Source: Micromonospora eburnea
Lineage (GTDB): Bacteria; Actinomycetota; Actinomycetes; Mycobacteriales; Micromonosporaceae
Assembly (NCBI RefSeq): GCF_900090225.1
Contig: NZ_FMHY01000002.1
Location: forward strand, 7,068,001-7,132,000
Reading direction: 5' to 3'
Length of the DNA: 64,000 nucleotides
The notes beneath the pieces are model-generated. The model searched no databases. It saw only the letters and a list, made by a program, of their open reading frames with translations, and was not told the origin of the DNA. Positions 8,228 through 17,231 of the stretch are shown piece after piece; within the stretch, counting starts at the first letter, position 1, and every line of letters starts with the position of its first letter. The translations under genes were made by a program, and so were the position numbers.

Positions 8228-8815
8228 TCAGTCCACCGGCCGGACGACGATACGGCGGTTCGGCTCGACGCCCTCGGACTCGCTCTCCACGCCGCTCATC
8301 GCGTTCACCACGTCGTGCACACACTTGCGCTCGAACGCGGACATCGGCTCCAGGCGCACCGGCTCGCCGTACTCCTTGACCTTCTCCACCGCGTTCTTGG
8401 CGACGGCGGCCAGCTCCTTGCGCCGGGCGGCCCGGTAGCCACCAATGTCGAGCAGCAGCCGGCTTGGCGAACCGGTCTGCCGGAACACCGCCAGCCGGGC
8501 CAGCTCCTGAAGCGCCTCCAGGGTCGCGCCGCGCTGGCCGACCAGGTTCTGCAGGCGGCCGCCGACCACCTCGACGACCGGGCGGCCGCCGGAGACCAGC
8601 TCGTCGATGTCGCCGTCGTAGTCGAGGATGTCGAGCAGGCCCTCGACGTAGTCGGCCGCGATCTCGCTCTGCCGGAACAGGTCGCTGTCGGCCGGGGCCT
8701 TCTTTTCGACGGCCTCCGCCTCGCCCTGGCTCTCCTCCGCCTCCTCGGTGGCGACGGACGCCGCGGTCTCCTCGTCCAGAGACTGGTCGGCGCTGGGGAT
8801 GCTGGTGTCGGTCAC
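8228..8815 (-). CDS. jag: Jag/KhpB family RNA-binding protein (R3H and KH domains)
   Basis: A protein of 195 residues from GTG 8815, chosen because GGAG lies 8 bases upstream. An in-frame GTG at 9007 would add 64 residues but lacks a ribosome site. The N-terminal 55 residues are acidic and disordered. The KH-like domain (about 65-130) contains ADYVEGLLDILDYDGDI and VGQRGATLEALQELARLAV. The R3H domain contains SRLLLDIGGYRAARRKEL and ends MSAFERKCVHDVV. Jag/KhpB binds RNA with KhpA and influences cell-wall synthesis and division in Gram-positives. It sits between yidC and rsmG, the conserved order at bacterial origins. Confidence 0.92.
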   Translation of the reverse strand: MTDTSIPSADQSLDEETAASVATEEAEESQGEAEAVEKKAPADSDLFRQSEIAADYVEGLLDILDYDGDIDELVSGGRPVVEVVGGRLQNLVGQRGATLEALQELARLAVFRQTGSPSRLLLDIGGYRAARRKELAAVAKNAVEKVKEYGEPVRLEPMSAFERKCVHDVVNAMSGVESESEGVEPNRRIVVRPVD

Positions 8816-9025
8816 GGTCTCATCTCCGTACTCGCTCGGCCGGACCGTCGGGTCCGCTGGTCTCCCGGGGCCGGCGGGAGCTTCGCCGGTGCCCTCGGGC
8901 ACGTCTGTACGGGCAGTCTCGCCCGTGACCGCGCTCGGCGCGGCGGTTCCGGCCCGGCGCCGACCGTACGGTGGCAGCTCGGGGGCCGGACGGGCCGCCA
9001 CCGACACCGGTGGCGGCCCGCAGGC

Positions 9026-10003
9026 TCAGCCCTGTCGCTTGGCGGGCCGGCTGCCCTTCTTCGGGTTGGTCGGCTTGGCACCCGGCTTCGGGCCGGCCAC
9101 CTTCGGCGCGGTCGCCGGGGCCTTCGCGGCCGGCTGGGCGGCCTTGCGGCCGAGCAGGCCGCCGCTCTTGGCCGGCTGGCCGGTGGTCCGGGCCGGGGCA
9201 CCCGTCTTGGCCGGCACCAGCGGCGGGAACTTGCGCAGCACCCACTGCTGCTGGCCGAGGCTGAACAGGTTGTTGGTGACCCAGTAGATGATCACACCGA
9301 TCGGGAAGATCGAGCCGGAGACCAGCAGGGAGACCGGGATGCCGTAGAGCATCAGCCGCTGGACCATGCGCTGCTGCGGGTCTTCGGCCCAGCCGGTCTT
9401 CAGAATCATCTGCCGGCTGGTCAGGTACGTCGTGGCGATCATGATGAGCACCAGCACGCCGGCGACAATCTTGACCGTCCCGCTGCTCGCCCCCAGCCGG
9501 CTCAGTTCCTCAGCGGTCGAGCCGAACCGGCCGGAGAGCGGAGCGGTGAAGAGCTTGGCGTGCGAGGCGCTGTTGAACTGGTCGACCGTCCAGCCGTACA
9601 GGGTCGGCTGGGGGTTGTCCGGGCGGAGCCGCTTGAGGGTGTGGAACAGGCCGAGGAAGACGGGGATCTGGAGGAACATCGGAAGGCAGCCCATCAGCGG
9701 GTTGGCCTTTTCCTTCCGGTAGAGCTCCATCATCTCCTTCTGGAGCGTCTCCCGGTCACCCTTGTGCTTCTCCTGGAGCTCCTTGACCTTGGGCTGGAGC
9801 GCCTGCATCGCCCGCTGCGACTTGATCTGCTTGACGAAAACCGGGAAAAGGATCACCCGGACCGTCACCACCAGGAAGACGATGGCGAGGATCCACGACC
9901 AGTTCGTCCCGATCACCGCTTCGGCCGACACGATGGCGTCCCAAGCCGAGTGCCAGGTCAGCAGGATCCACGAGATCGCGTAGTAGATCCAGTCAAGACT
10001 CAA
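9026..10003 (-). CDS. yidC: Membrane protein insertase YidC
   Basis: A 325-residue YidC/Oxa1-type insertase that integrates proteins into the cytoplasmic membrane alone or with Sec. The Gram-positive form is seen: a first membrane segment at residues 5-24, another at about 36-56 followed by RVILFPVFVKQIKSQRAMQALQ with the conserved positively charged groove region, then the coiled-coil loop, and further segments around LMGCLPMFLQIPVFLGLF, VAGVLVLIMIATTYL and LLVSGSIFPIGVIIYWVTNNLF. The basic C-terminal tail (about 265-325, many K/R/P/G) may touch ribosomes. It has no lipoprotein signal. It lies 4 bp downstream of yidD. Confidence 0.97.
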   Translation of the reverse strand: MSLDWIYYAISWILLTWHSAWDAIVSAEAVIGTNWSWILAIVFLVVTVRVILFPVFVKQIKSQRAMQALQPKVKELQEKHKGDRETLQKEMMELYRKEKANPLMGCLPMFLQIPVFLGLFHTLKRLRPDNPQPTLYGWTVDQFNSASHAKLFTAPLSGRFGSTAEELSRLGASSGTVKIVAGVLVLIMIATTYLTSRQMILKTGWAEDPQQRMVQRLMLYGIPVSLLVSGSIFPIGVIIYWVTNNLFSLGQQQWVLRKFPPLVPAKTGAPARTTGQPAKSGGLLGRKAAQPAAKAPATAPKVAGPKPGAKPTNPKKGSRPAKRQG

Positions 10004-10007
10004 TTTC

Positions 10008-10295
10008 TCAGGCTCCAGTCACGTCGGCGCGGCGGCGCTCGCCCGGCTCAGGCACCGGGTCGTGTCCACCTGGGTGAAAGGGGTGGCAGCGCGACAGCCG
10101 CCGGACCGTCAGCCAGCCTCCCCGCAGTGCGCCGTGCCGGGAGACCGCCTCCACGGCGTAGGCACTGCACGACGGGTAGAAGCGGCAGCGGGCCGGCAGT
10201 GCCGGACTTATCCACCGACGGTACGCGATGATGGGTACCAGCAGCATGCGGGCACCGGCAGTCGTCGGCCGCGGCACGGAGATCACCCCGTTCAC
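10008..10295 (-). CDS. yidD: Membrane protein insertion efficiency factor YidD
   Basis: A 95-residue YidD family protein with the signature YRRWISPALPARCRFYPSCS followed by AYAVEAVSRHG and HPFHPGGHDPVP; the cysteines in CRFYPSCS are typical. It is believed to assist YidC-dependent insertion from the inner membrane face. Its GTG start overlaps the rnpA stop by four bases (GTGA), so it is translationally coupled. Confidence 0.96.
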   Translation of the reverse strand: MNGVISVPRPTTAGARMLLVPIIAYRRWISPALPARCRFYPSCSAYAVEAVSRHGALRGGWLTVRRLSRCHPFHPGGHDPVPEPGERRRADVTGA

Positions 10296-10705
10296 CGGGA
10301 CCGTCGCCCCCGGGAGGCCCGCGCGGCGGCGACGGCGGCGTCCAGATCGGCCCCCAGTCGAGCGTACGACGCCTCGGCGGCCTGCGGCAGCGCGCGGACC
10401 ACCAGGGTGCTGCCGGCGGGCAGCTCGCCCAGGCGCTCGCGGACCAGGTGCCGGAGCCGGCGACGGACCTTGTTCCGGACCACGGCGTTGCCGACCGCCT
10501 TGGACACGACGAAGCCGGCGCGGCTCGGTACGGAGGTCTCCGCACCGCTGCTCCGCGCCGGCTCCGGCGGGTTTGTCGCTGGGTGTCCGGTCTGCTCGGG
10601 AAGGGTCAGGTGCACAACGACCGCACCTCGGCCGACACGTCGGCCACCCCGGACCGCTGCGGCGAAGTCGCTACTACGCCGCAGTCGCTGCGCGGCGGCC
10701 AGCAC
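10292..10705 (-). CDS. rnpA: Ribonuclease P protein component
   Basis: RnpA binds the catalytic RNase P RNA and helps mature tRNA 5' ends. GTG 10705 (MLAAAQRLRRSSDF) is chosen because it matches the family N-terminus and avoids overlapping rpmH. The protein is 137 residues. The RNR-like motif AVGNAVVRNKVRRRLRHLVRE is the RNA-binding signature. A 25-residue insert rich in Pro/Glu (around LPEQTGHPATNPPEP) lengthens the loop before AGFVVSK. It is followed by yidD with a 4-base overlap and lies 34 bp after rpmH. Confidence 0.96.
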   Translation of the reverse strand: MLAAAQRLRRSSDFAAAVRGGRRVGRGAVVVHLTLPEQTGHPATNPPEPARSSGAETSVPSRAGFVVSKAVGNAVVRNKVRRRLRHLVRERLGELPAGSTLVVRALPQAAEASYARLGADLDAAVAAARASRGRRSR

Positions 10706-10739
10706 GACTGCCCACGTCCCCGGACCGGACCGGTCGGCC

Positions 10740-10877
10740 TCAGGCCGACAGGCGGGTGCGGCCCTTGGCGCGACGGGTCGAGATGATGGCACGGCCGGCA
10801 CGGGTGCGCATGCGCAGCCGGAAGCCGTGGGTCTTCGCGCGCCGGCGGGTGTTCGGCTGGTAGGTGCGCTTGCTCAC
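10740..10877 (-). CDS. rpmH: 50S ribosomal protein L34
   Basis: A 45-residue basic protein starting MSKRTYQPNTRRRAKTHG and continuing FRLRMRTRAGRAIISTRRA, the full L34 signature. The GTG start at 10877 has GGAGAG eight bases upstream. It is the first gene of the rpmH-rnpA-yidD-yidC-jag-rsmG run, transcribed away from dnaA. Confidence 0.98.
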   Translation of the reverse strand: MSKRTYQPNTRRRAKTHGFRLRMRTRAGRAIISTRRAKGRTRLSA

Positions 10878-11065
10878 GTCAGGCTCTCCGTTGTCGTACG
10901 CCCCGCGCGGGGCATCGCCCGGGGTCGTGTGCAGTGGTCCAGGCCACCTCGACGGTGGCCTCCGATCGGCGCTGCCCGACGGAGCGGCACCTCGGCGATG
11001 CGGGGCAGCGACCACGGACAGCAAGCACCCATCACCCTAGCAGAGGGCGACAGAGCAGCCGCTCC

Positions 11066-11094
11066 AGCCTACGCAGGGGGGCAAAGACCGTCAA
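11066..11094 (-). promoter_or_regulatory. Promoter of the rpmH operon
   Basis: On the minus strand TTGACG (11094-11089), a 17-base spacer and TAGGCT (11071-11066) form a near-ideal vegetative promoter. The predicted leader to rpmH is about 180 bases. Confidence 0.6.
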
Positions 11095-11183
11095 ACATCA
11101 CACCCGGTGCCCCGACAGCCCCCGGAGCACGACCGAAGGGGCGGTTTTCACTGATGTTGACAAGGCTGCGGCGGTGTCGACGG

Positions 11184-11213
11184 TTGATGGCGCGGGGTCC
11201 GCACTGTTAGCGT
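11184..11213 (+). promoter_or_regulatory. Candidate dnaA promoter
   Basis: TTGATG (11184-11189), an 18-base spacer and TAGCGT (11208-11213) lie about 240 bp before dnaA. The rest of the 10878-11454 interval holds the divergent rpmH promoter, two DnaA boxes and no gene. Confidence 0.45.
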
Positions 11214-11380
11214 GCCCGATTGCGGTCAGCGTCGGGGGGTCCGCGTTGTCGTGACCGGCAAGACCGGACAGGGTAGTGAATCGTTCGGCACGGTGAACCC
11301 GCTTCAACGCCTCCGGAAACAGGGGGGTAGCCCCCGACCCGCGTCCGGTGGGCGGCCACAATCGGTCGGTACACACAGGC

Positions 11381-11400
11381 TGTGGATAACTTGTGGATGA
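11381..11400. promoter_or_regulatory. Two DnaA boxes in the dnaA leader
   Basis: TGTGGATAA (11381-11389, perfect reverse box) and TGTGGATGA (11392-11400) lie 55-75 bp before the dnaA start and downstream of the candidate promoter. This fits DnaA autoregulation. Confidence 0.7.
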
Positions 11401-11454
11401 CGACCGGTGAGCCGTCCGGGCGGGCGTGAGTAGAGGCGAGGGGGTGGCACGACG

Positions 11455-13272
11455 GTGACCGGAACGACCGACCTGGCCGCGGTGTGGACGGCGACGACGG
11501 ACGAGCTCGCCGACGAGATCATCTCCGCGCAGCAACGGGCGTACCTCCGGCTCACCCGGCTGCGGGCCATCGTCGAGGACACCGCGCTGCTCTCGGTCCC
11601 GGACGCCTTCACCCGGGACGTGATCGAGTCGCGGCTCCGCCCGGCCATCACCGAGGCCCTGAGCCGGCGGCTCGGCCGGCCGGTCCAGGTCGCCGTCACG
11701 GTACGGGTCGCCGACGACGGCGGGGCCCGCCCGGCCGGCACCGTCTACCGCAGCGCACCGGAGCCGGCCGAACGCGACGCTCCGCCGGACCTGCTCGCCG
11801 GCCTCGGCCAGTCCGGTCCGGCAGCCGAGGCGCCCGGCTTCCCCGAGTTCGGCTACCCGGCCCGGCCCGAGCCCTCGGCGTACCCGGAGGATCGCCCGCA
11901 GTCGACGGCGGAGGAGCTGGCCCCCCGGCAGCGCACGCCCGACGGCGGCCGGCCGCCCCTCATCCCGGGTGCCCGGGACGGTCAGGACACCCTGTTCAGT
12001 GCCGCCTTCGCCGAGCCGCTACGCGACGCCCCCGAGCGTCGGGCCTTCGACGACCGGATGGAGCCGCTTCCGGACACCGGTGGGTACGACGCCCGCTACC
12101 GCGACACGCCCGGGCCGGCCGACGGTTCGCCGCTGCGCGGCCTGCCCCGCGACGGCGCCACGGACTCCGGCCCGGGCCGCAGTGGCGCGGATCACCGCCC
12201 CGGTGGCCCGACCGACCGACGGCTCCCGGGCGGGGCGGAGACCGGCGGCAACCGGCTCAACCCGAAGTACATGTTCGAGACGTTCGTCATCGGCTCTTCG
12301 AACCGCTTCGCGCACGCGGCGTCGGTCGCGGTGGCCGAGTCGCCGGCGAAGGCGTACAACCCGCTGTTCATCTACGGCAGCTCCGGGCTGGGCAAGACCC
12401 ACCTGCTGCACGCCATCGGGCACTACGCCACCACGCTGGGCAACGCCCGCTCGGTCCGGTACGTCTCGACCGAGGAGTTCACCAACGACTTCATCAACTC
12501 GCTGCGCGACGACAAGACCAGCGCGTTCCAGCGCCGCTACCGGGACGTGGACATCCTCCTGATCGACGACATCCAGTTCCTGGAGAACCGGGAGCGGACC
12601 CAGGAGGAGTTCTTCCACACCTTCAACACCCTGCACAACGCCAACAAGCAGATCGTGATCACCTCCGACCGGTCGCCGAAACAGCTGGCGACGCTGGAGG
12701 ACCGGCTGCGTACCCGGTTCGAGTGGGGGCTGCTCGCCGACATCCAGCCGCCGGACCTGGAGACCCGGATCGCGATCCTGCAGAAGAAGGCGGCGCAGGA
12801 GCGGCTGTACGCCCCGCCGGACGTGCTGGAGTTCATCGCCTCCCGGGTGTCGAACTCGATCCGGGAACTGGAGGGCGCGCTGATCCGGGTCACCGCCTTC
12901 GCCAGCCTCACCCGCTCGTCCGTGGAGCTGTCGCTGGCTGAGGAGGTGCTGCGGGACTTCATCCCCGACGGAGCCGGCCCGGAGATCACCGCCGACCAGA
13001 TCATGGTCTCCACCGCCGACTACTTCGGCGTGAGCCTGGAGGACCTGCGCGGCCACTCCCGGTCCCGGGTGCTGGTCAACGCCCGGCAGGTGGCCATGTA
13101 CCTGTGCCGGGAGCTGACCGACCTGTCGCTGCCCCGGATCGGTCAGGCCTTCGGTGGCCGGGACCACACGACCGTCATGCACGCCGACCGGAAGATCCGC
13201 CAGCAGATGGCGGAGCGCCGCTCGCTCTACAACCAGATCGCCGAGCTGACCAACCGGATCAAGCAAACCTGA
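11455..13272 (+). CDS. dnaA: Chromosomal replication initiator DnaA
   Basis: A 605-residue DnaA. The N-terminal domain I covers about residues 1-90. A long acidic/proline-rich domain II follows (about 90-260), typical of actinobacteria and longer than in E. coli. The AAA+ domain III has Walker A GSSGLGKTH (about 308-316) and Walker B ILLIDDIQFLEN. Domain IV carries the DNA-binding signature SRVLVNARQVAMYLCREL and GGRDHTTVMHADRKI. The GTG start at 11455 has GAGGGGGT upstream. DnaA-ATP binds the boxes in the downstream oriC and opens the AT-rich stretch. A hairpin terminator follows at 13293. Confidence 0.99.
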   Translation: MTGTTDLAAVWTATTDELADEIISAQQRAYLRLTRLRAIVEDTALLSVPDAFTRDVIESRLRPAITEALSRRLGRPVQVAVTVRVADDGGARPAGTVYRSAPEPAERDAPPDLLAGLGQSGPAAEAPGFPEFGYPARPEPSAYPEDRPQSTAEELAPRQRTPDGGRPPLIPGARDGQDTLFSAAFAEPLRDAPERRAFDDRMEPLPDTGGYDARYRDTPGPADGSPLRGLPRDGATDSGPGRSGADHRPGGPTDRRLPGGAETGGNRLNPKYMFETFVIGSSNRFAHAASVAVAESPAKAYNPLFIYGSSGLGKTHLLHAIGHYATTLGNARSVRYVSTEEFTNDFINSLRDDKTSAFQRRYRDVDILLIDDIQFLENRERTQEEFFHTFNTLHNANKQIVITSDRSPKQLATLEDRLRTRFEWGLLADIQPPDLETRIAILQKKAAQERLYAPPDVLEFIASRVSNSIRELEGALIRVTAFASLTRSSVELSLAEEVLRDFIPDGAGPEITADQIMVSTADYFGVSLEDLRGHSRSRVLVNARQVAMYLCRELTDLSLPRIGQAFGGRDHTTVMHADRKIRQQMAERRSLYNQIAELTNRIKQT

Positions 13273-13292
13273 GTCGTACGCGACGACGCACC

Positions 13293-13317
13293 GCCCGGCC
13301 GGGGACTCCGGCCGGGC
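13293..13317 (+). terminator. dnaA terminator
   Basis: A ten-base perfect stem (GCCCGGCCGG / CCGGCCGGGC) with a five-base loop, followed by TTCTTCGT, 20 bp after the dnaA stop. Confidence 0.75.
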
Positions 13318-13321
13318 TTCT

Positions 13322-14034
13322 TCGTATCTGTGGACACGGCGGAGCTTGACCCTCGACCCGGTCGAGGGCACATGATCGGTGTCGTGGCCGTCCACAGAGC
13401 GACCCGGTTTTCCACACCCCCTGTTCCACAGGCGGTGGACAACCACGCTACGTCTGGACCCGATTACCCACAGACTGTGGACAAACCCTGGGGAAGGAGC
13501 TGTGGACGCCTGGGGACAACGGCGGCGTTGTCCACCGACGGCGGCCGGCCTGTGGGTGGCCTGTTGAAGGTTCTGGGGATGACGCCGGTCGGTGTCGTCC
13601 CGGCTGTCCACAGCTCTGGGGAGAAACCCGGTGGATTAGCGGTGGACAACCGGTGGATAACGGTGGACAACCTGGGGACCGGCCCGGCCTGTGGACCAGG
13701 ACACGGGTTGTCCCCCTGGTTCTCCACAGCAAAACCACCGGTGGATAACCTGTCCGACCTGCGCAGACGTCGGTTCTCCACAGTTTGCACAGGTGCGATG
13801 AAGACGATGAGTTATCTCTTCTAAACAACAAAAACCAATCATCACCGTTGGACTTCCTGTGGATCGGGCCGGAACGCCGCCGTCGGCGGTCGCCCCGGCA
13901 CCTGAGCCATGGGGTCGGGCGCACAGCCGATGCCCGCGCGCCCTATGGTGCGATGGGTACCCGCACGGCCGGGCGGGACGGGTGGCAGCGGTCGGCATGA
14001 GAGAGTTGTCGCTGACGTCGACGCGGAGGCATTG
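13322..14034. other. oriC: Chromosomal replication origin oriC
   Basis: The dnaA-dnaN interval holds about 18 DnaA-box-like nonamers on both strands. Examples are TGTGGACAC 13329, CCGTCCACA 13388, TTTTCCACA 13408, TGTTCCACA 13422, GGTGGACAA 13434, TGTGGACAA 13476 (perfect), TTGTCCACC 13528, CTGTCCACA 13604, GGTGGACAA 13641 and 13662, GGTGGATAA 13652 and 13740, TGTGGACCA 13690, TTCTCCACA 13720 and 13774. An AT-rich tract (13798-13844, about 68% AT in a GC-rich genome) follows the last boxes and is the likely unwinding element. Genes on either side run outwards from here. No gene is present. Confidence 0.95.
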
Positions 14035-15168
14035 ATGAAGTTCCGAGTGGAGCGCGACGCGCTCGCCGAGGCGGTCGCGTGGACCGCCAAGAGCCTGCCC
14101 AACCGACCCTCCGTACCGGTGCTGGCCGGGGTGATGCTCCGGGTGACCGACGGCAACCTTCAGGTCTCCGGCTTCGACTACGAGGTCTCCAGCCAGGTCA
14201 CCGTCGAGGTGCAGGGTGACGCCGACGGCGCGGCCCTCGTCTCCGGCCGCCTGCTCGCCGAGATCACCAAGGCGCTCCCGGCCAAGCCGGTGGACATCGC
14301 CGCCGTCGGCGCCCACCTGGAACTGGTGTGCGGCAGCGCCCGGTTCACCCTGCCGACCATGCCGGTCGAGGACTACCCGTCCCTGCCGGAGATGCCGGAG
14401 AGCGCCGGCACCATCGACTCCGCCGCCTTCGCCGCCGCCGTCGCCCAGGTGGCCGTCGCCGCCGGCCGGGACGAGACGCTGCCGATGATGACCGGCGTAC
14501 GCATCGAACTCTCCGGCCGGACCCTGGCGATGCTCGCCACCGACCGCTACCGGCTCGCGCTGCGCGAGATGGAGTGGAACCCGGACGACCCCGAGGTCAG
14601 CCTCAACGCGCTGGTGCCGGCCCGTACGCTGCACGACACCGCCAAGGCGCTCGGCCCGCTCGGTGGCCAGGTGACCATGGCGCTCTCCCAGGGTGGTGCC
14701 GGCGAGGGCATGATCGGCTTCTCCGGCGGCACCCGGCGGACCACCAGCCGGCTGCTCGACGGCGCCAACTACCCGCCGGTCCGCTCGCTCTTCCCCGCCA
14801 CCCACAACGCCGAGGCCCGGGTCCCGGTCAGCACCCTCATCGAGGTGGTGAAGCGCGTCGCCCTGGTCGCCGAGCGGACCACGCCGGTGCTGCTCAGCTT
14901 CAGCTCGGACGGCCTCGTGGTCGAGGCCGGCGGCACCGAGGAGGCCCGGGCCAGCGAGGCCATGGAGGCGACCTTCACCGGCGACCCGCTGACCATCGGC
15001 TTCAACCCGCAGTACCTGATCGACGGCCTGACCAACCTGGGCGCCCAGTACGCTCTGCTCTCGTTCGTCGACGCCTTCAAGCCCGCGGTGATCTCGCCCG
15101 CCGGCGAGGATGGCGAGGTCATCCCGGGGTACCGGTACCTCATCATGCCGATCCGCGTGTCCCGCTGA
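14035..15168 (+). CDS. dnaN: DNA polymerase III beta subunit (sliding clamp)
   Basis: A 377-residue clamp of three repeated domains that tethers polymerase III and other repair proteins to DNA. It starts MKFRVERDALAEAVAWTAKSLPNRPSVPVLAG, a family hallmark, and ends YRYLIMPIRVSR, where the final MPIR/MPMR strand belongs to the protein-binding pocket. ATG 14035 has GCGGAGG seven bases upstream. An in-frame upstream start at 13909 would run into oriC and is not needed. Confidence 0.99.
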   Translation: MKFRVERDALAEAVAWTAKSLPNRPSVPVLAGVMLRVTDGNLQVSGFDYEVSSQVTVEVQGDADGAALVSGRLLAEITKALPAKPVDIAAVGAHLELVCGSARFTLPTMPVEDYPSLPEMPESAGTIDSAAFAAAVAQVAVAAGRDETLPMMTGVRIELSGRTLAMLATDRYRLALREMEWNPDDPEVSLNALVPARTLHDTAKALGPLGGQVTMALSQGGAGEGMIGFSGGTRRTTSRLLDGANYPPVRSLFPATHNAEARVPVSTLIEVVKRVALVAERTTPVLLSFSSDGLVVEAGGTEEARASEAMEATFTGDPLTIGFNPQYLIDGLTNLGAQYALLSFVDAFKPAVISPAGEDGEVIPGYRYLIMPIRVSR

Positions 15169-15208
15169 TCGCGCCCAGCAAGACCCAGACGCACGGAGGT
15201 AGGAGCAG

Positions 15209-16081
15209 ATGCAGCTCGGCCTGGTAGGACTCGGCCGGATGGGCGGCAACATGCGCGAGCGGTTGCGCGCCGCCGGGCACGAGGTGGTCGGCTACGACCG
15301 TGACGCGGAGCTGAGCGACGTCGCGAGCCTCGCGGAACTGGCCGAGAAGCTGGAGGCCCCGCGCGCGGTCTGGGTGATGGTCCCGGCCGGCGTCACCGAC
15401 GCCACCATCGACGAGCTCGCCGGTGTGCTCGGCGAGGGCGACATCATCATCGACGGCGGCAACTCGCGCTTCAGCGACGACGCCCCGCGCGCCGAGCGCC
15501 TGAACGAGCAGGGCATCGGCTACATCGACGTCGGCGTCTCCGGCGGCGTCTGGGGCCGGCAGAACGGGTACGCGCTGATGGTCGGCGGCGCGCAGGAGCA
15601 CGTCGAGCGGCTGATGCCGATCTTCGAGGCGCTCAAGCCGGCCGGTGAGTACGGCTTCGTGCACGCCGGCCCGGTCGGTGCCGGCCACTACGCGAAGATG
15701 GTGCACAACGGCATCGAGTACGGCCTGATGCACGCCTACGCCGAGGGCTACGAGCTGATGGCCAAGTCCGAGCTGGTGACCAACGTGCCGGGCGTGTTCA
15801 AGTCCTGGCGCGAGGGCACCGTGGTCCGGTCCTGGCTGCTCGATCTGCTCGACCGCGCGCTGGACGAGGATCCGGACCTGTCCGAGCTGAGCGGCTACAC
15901 CGAGGACACCGGCGAGGGCCGCTGGACCGTCGACGAGGCGGTCCGGCTCGCGGTGCCGCTGAACGTCATCACCGCCTCGCTGTTCGCCCGGTTCGCCTCC
16001 CGGCAGGACGACTCGCCCGCGATGAAGGCCGTCGCCGCGCTGCGCCAGCAGTTCGGCGGTCACGCCGTCCGCAAGCGCTGA
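15209..16081 (+). CDS. gnd: 6-phosphogluconate dehydrogenase (decarboxylating), short form
   Basis: A 290-residue oxidative pentose-phosphate enzyme making ribulose-5-phosphate and CO2. The Rossmann motif GLVGLGRMGGNM is at residues 3-14. The substrate region has the family's SGGVWGRQNGYALMVGG and GAGHYAKMVHNGIEYGLM (catalytic lysine in YAKMVHN). The length matches the short GndA/YqeC class rather than the 470-residue form. A ribosome site ACGGAGG lies upstream. Its place between dnaN and recF is common in Micromonosporaceae and streptomycetes and appears to be conserved linkage, not a functional link. Confidence 0.95.
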   Translation: MQLGLVGLGRMGGNMRERLRAAGHEVVGYDRDAELSDVASLAELAEKLEAPRAVWVMVPAGVTDATIDELAGVLGEGDIIIDGGNSRFSDDAPRAERLNEQGIGYIDVGVSGGVWGRQNGYALMVGGAQEHVERLMPIFEALKPAGEYGFVHAGPVGAGHYAKMVHNGIEYGLMHAYAEGYELMAKSELVTNVPGVFKSWREGTVVRSWLLDLLDRALDEDPDLSELSGYTEDTGEGRWTVDEAVRLAVPLNVITASLFARFASRQDDSPAMKAVAALRQQFGGHAVRKR

Positions 16082-16097
16082 CCGGCCGCCACCGCCT

Positions 16098-17231
16098 GTG
16101 TACGTCCGCCGGCTCGAACTGGTCGACTTCCGCTCGTACGAGCGGGTCGGCGTCGATCTGGAGCCGGGACCGAACGTCCTGATCGGCCCCAACGGCGTCG
16201 GCAAGACCAACCTGGTCGAGGCGCTCGGCTACGTGGCGACCCTGGACTCGCACCGGGTCGCCACGGACGCCCCGCTGGTCCGGATGGGCGCCTCCTCGGC
16301 GGTGATCCGCTGCGCGGTGGTGCACGAGGGGCGGGAGCTGCTGGTCGAGCTGGAGATCGTCCCCGGCAAGGCCAACCGGGCCCGGCTGGGCCGTTCCCCG
16401 GCCCGTCGCGCCCGGGATGTGCTCGGCGCGTTGCGGCTGGTGCTGTTCGCCCCGGAGGACCTGGAACTGGTCCGTGGCGACCCGGCCGAGCGCCGCCGCT
16501 ACCTCGACGAACTGCTGGTCACCCGCCAGCCCCGGTACGCCGGGGTACGCGTCGACTACGAGCGGGTGGTCAAGCAGCGCAACGCGCTGCTGCGTACGGC
16601 GTACCTGGCCCGCAAGACGGGCGGGTCGCGGGGCGGGGACCTGTCCACCCTCGCGGTCTGGGACACCCACCTGGCGCACCACGGTGCCGAGCTGCTCGCC
16701 GGCCGGCTGGAGTTGGTCGCCGCGCTCGCCCCGCACGTCGCCAAGGCGTACGACGCGGTGGCGGCGGGCCGGGGTGCGGCGGGGATCGCGTACCGGCCGT
16801 CGGTGGAGCTGGCCGAGCCGACCACCGACCGGACGGCGCTGGCCGAGGCGTTGCAGGCAGCGCTGACCGAGAATCGGTCCGCGGAGATCGAACGCGGCAC
16901 CACCCTGGTCGGCCCGCACCGCGACGACCTCGCGCTCACCCTCGGCCCGCTGCCCGCCAAGGGGTACGCGAGCCACGGCGAGTCCTGGTCGTTCGCGCTG
17001 GCCCTGCGGCTGGCCGGGTACGACCTGCTGCGCGCCGACGGCATCGAGCCGGTGCTGGTCCTCGACGACGTCTTCGCCGAGCTGGATGCCGGCCGCCGGG
17101 AGCGGCTGGCCGAGCTGGTCGGTTGCGCCGGTCAGCTCCTGGTGACCTGCGCGGTCGACGACGACGTTCCGGTGGCCCTGCGCGGTGCCCGGTACGCGGT
17201 GGGCGAGGGGACGGTGCGCCGTGTCGGATGA
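16098..17231 (+). CDS. recF: DNA replication and repair protein RecF
   Basis: A 377-residue SMC-like ATPase that helps RecR/RecO load RecA at gapped DNA. Walker A is GPNGVGKTN (residues 30-38), preceded by RRLELVDFRSYERV, the family start. The ABC-type signature region is SHGESWSFALALRL, and Walker B is PVLVLDDVFAELD. The GTG start at 16098 is 16 bp after the gnd stop. Its end overlaps the next gene by 11 bases, so dciA is translationally coupled. Confidence 0.98.
   Translation: MYVRRLELVDFRSYERVGVDLEPGPNVLIGPNGVGKTNLVEALGYVATLDSHRVATDAPLVRMGASSAVIRCAVVHEGRELLVELEIVPGKANRARLGRSPARRARDVLGALRLVLFAPEDLELVRGDPAERRRYLDELLVTRQPRYAGVRVDYERVVKQRNALLRTAYLARKTGGSRGGDLSTLAVWDTHLAHHGAELLAGRLELVAALAPHVAKAYDAVAAGRGAAGIAYRPSVELAEPTTDRTALAEALQAALTENRSAEIERGTTLVGPHRDDLALTLGPLPAKGYASHGESWSFALALRLAGYDLLRADGIEPVLVLDDVFAELDAGRRERLAELVGCAGQLLVTCAVDDDVPVALRGARYAVGEGTVRRVG

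Noticed and set aside
8816..9007. Longer N-terminus of Jag from GTG 9007
   Set aside because: There is no ribosome site and the added sequence is low-complexity; GTG 8815 has a good GGAG site.
13909..14034. DnaN starting at 13909
   Set aside because: It would extend into oriC; ATG 14035 has a GGAGG site and the canonical MKFRVERD start.
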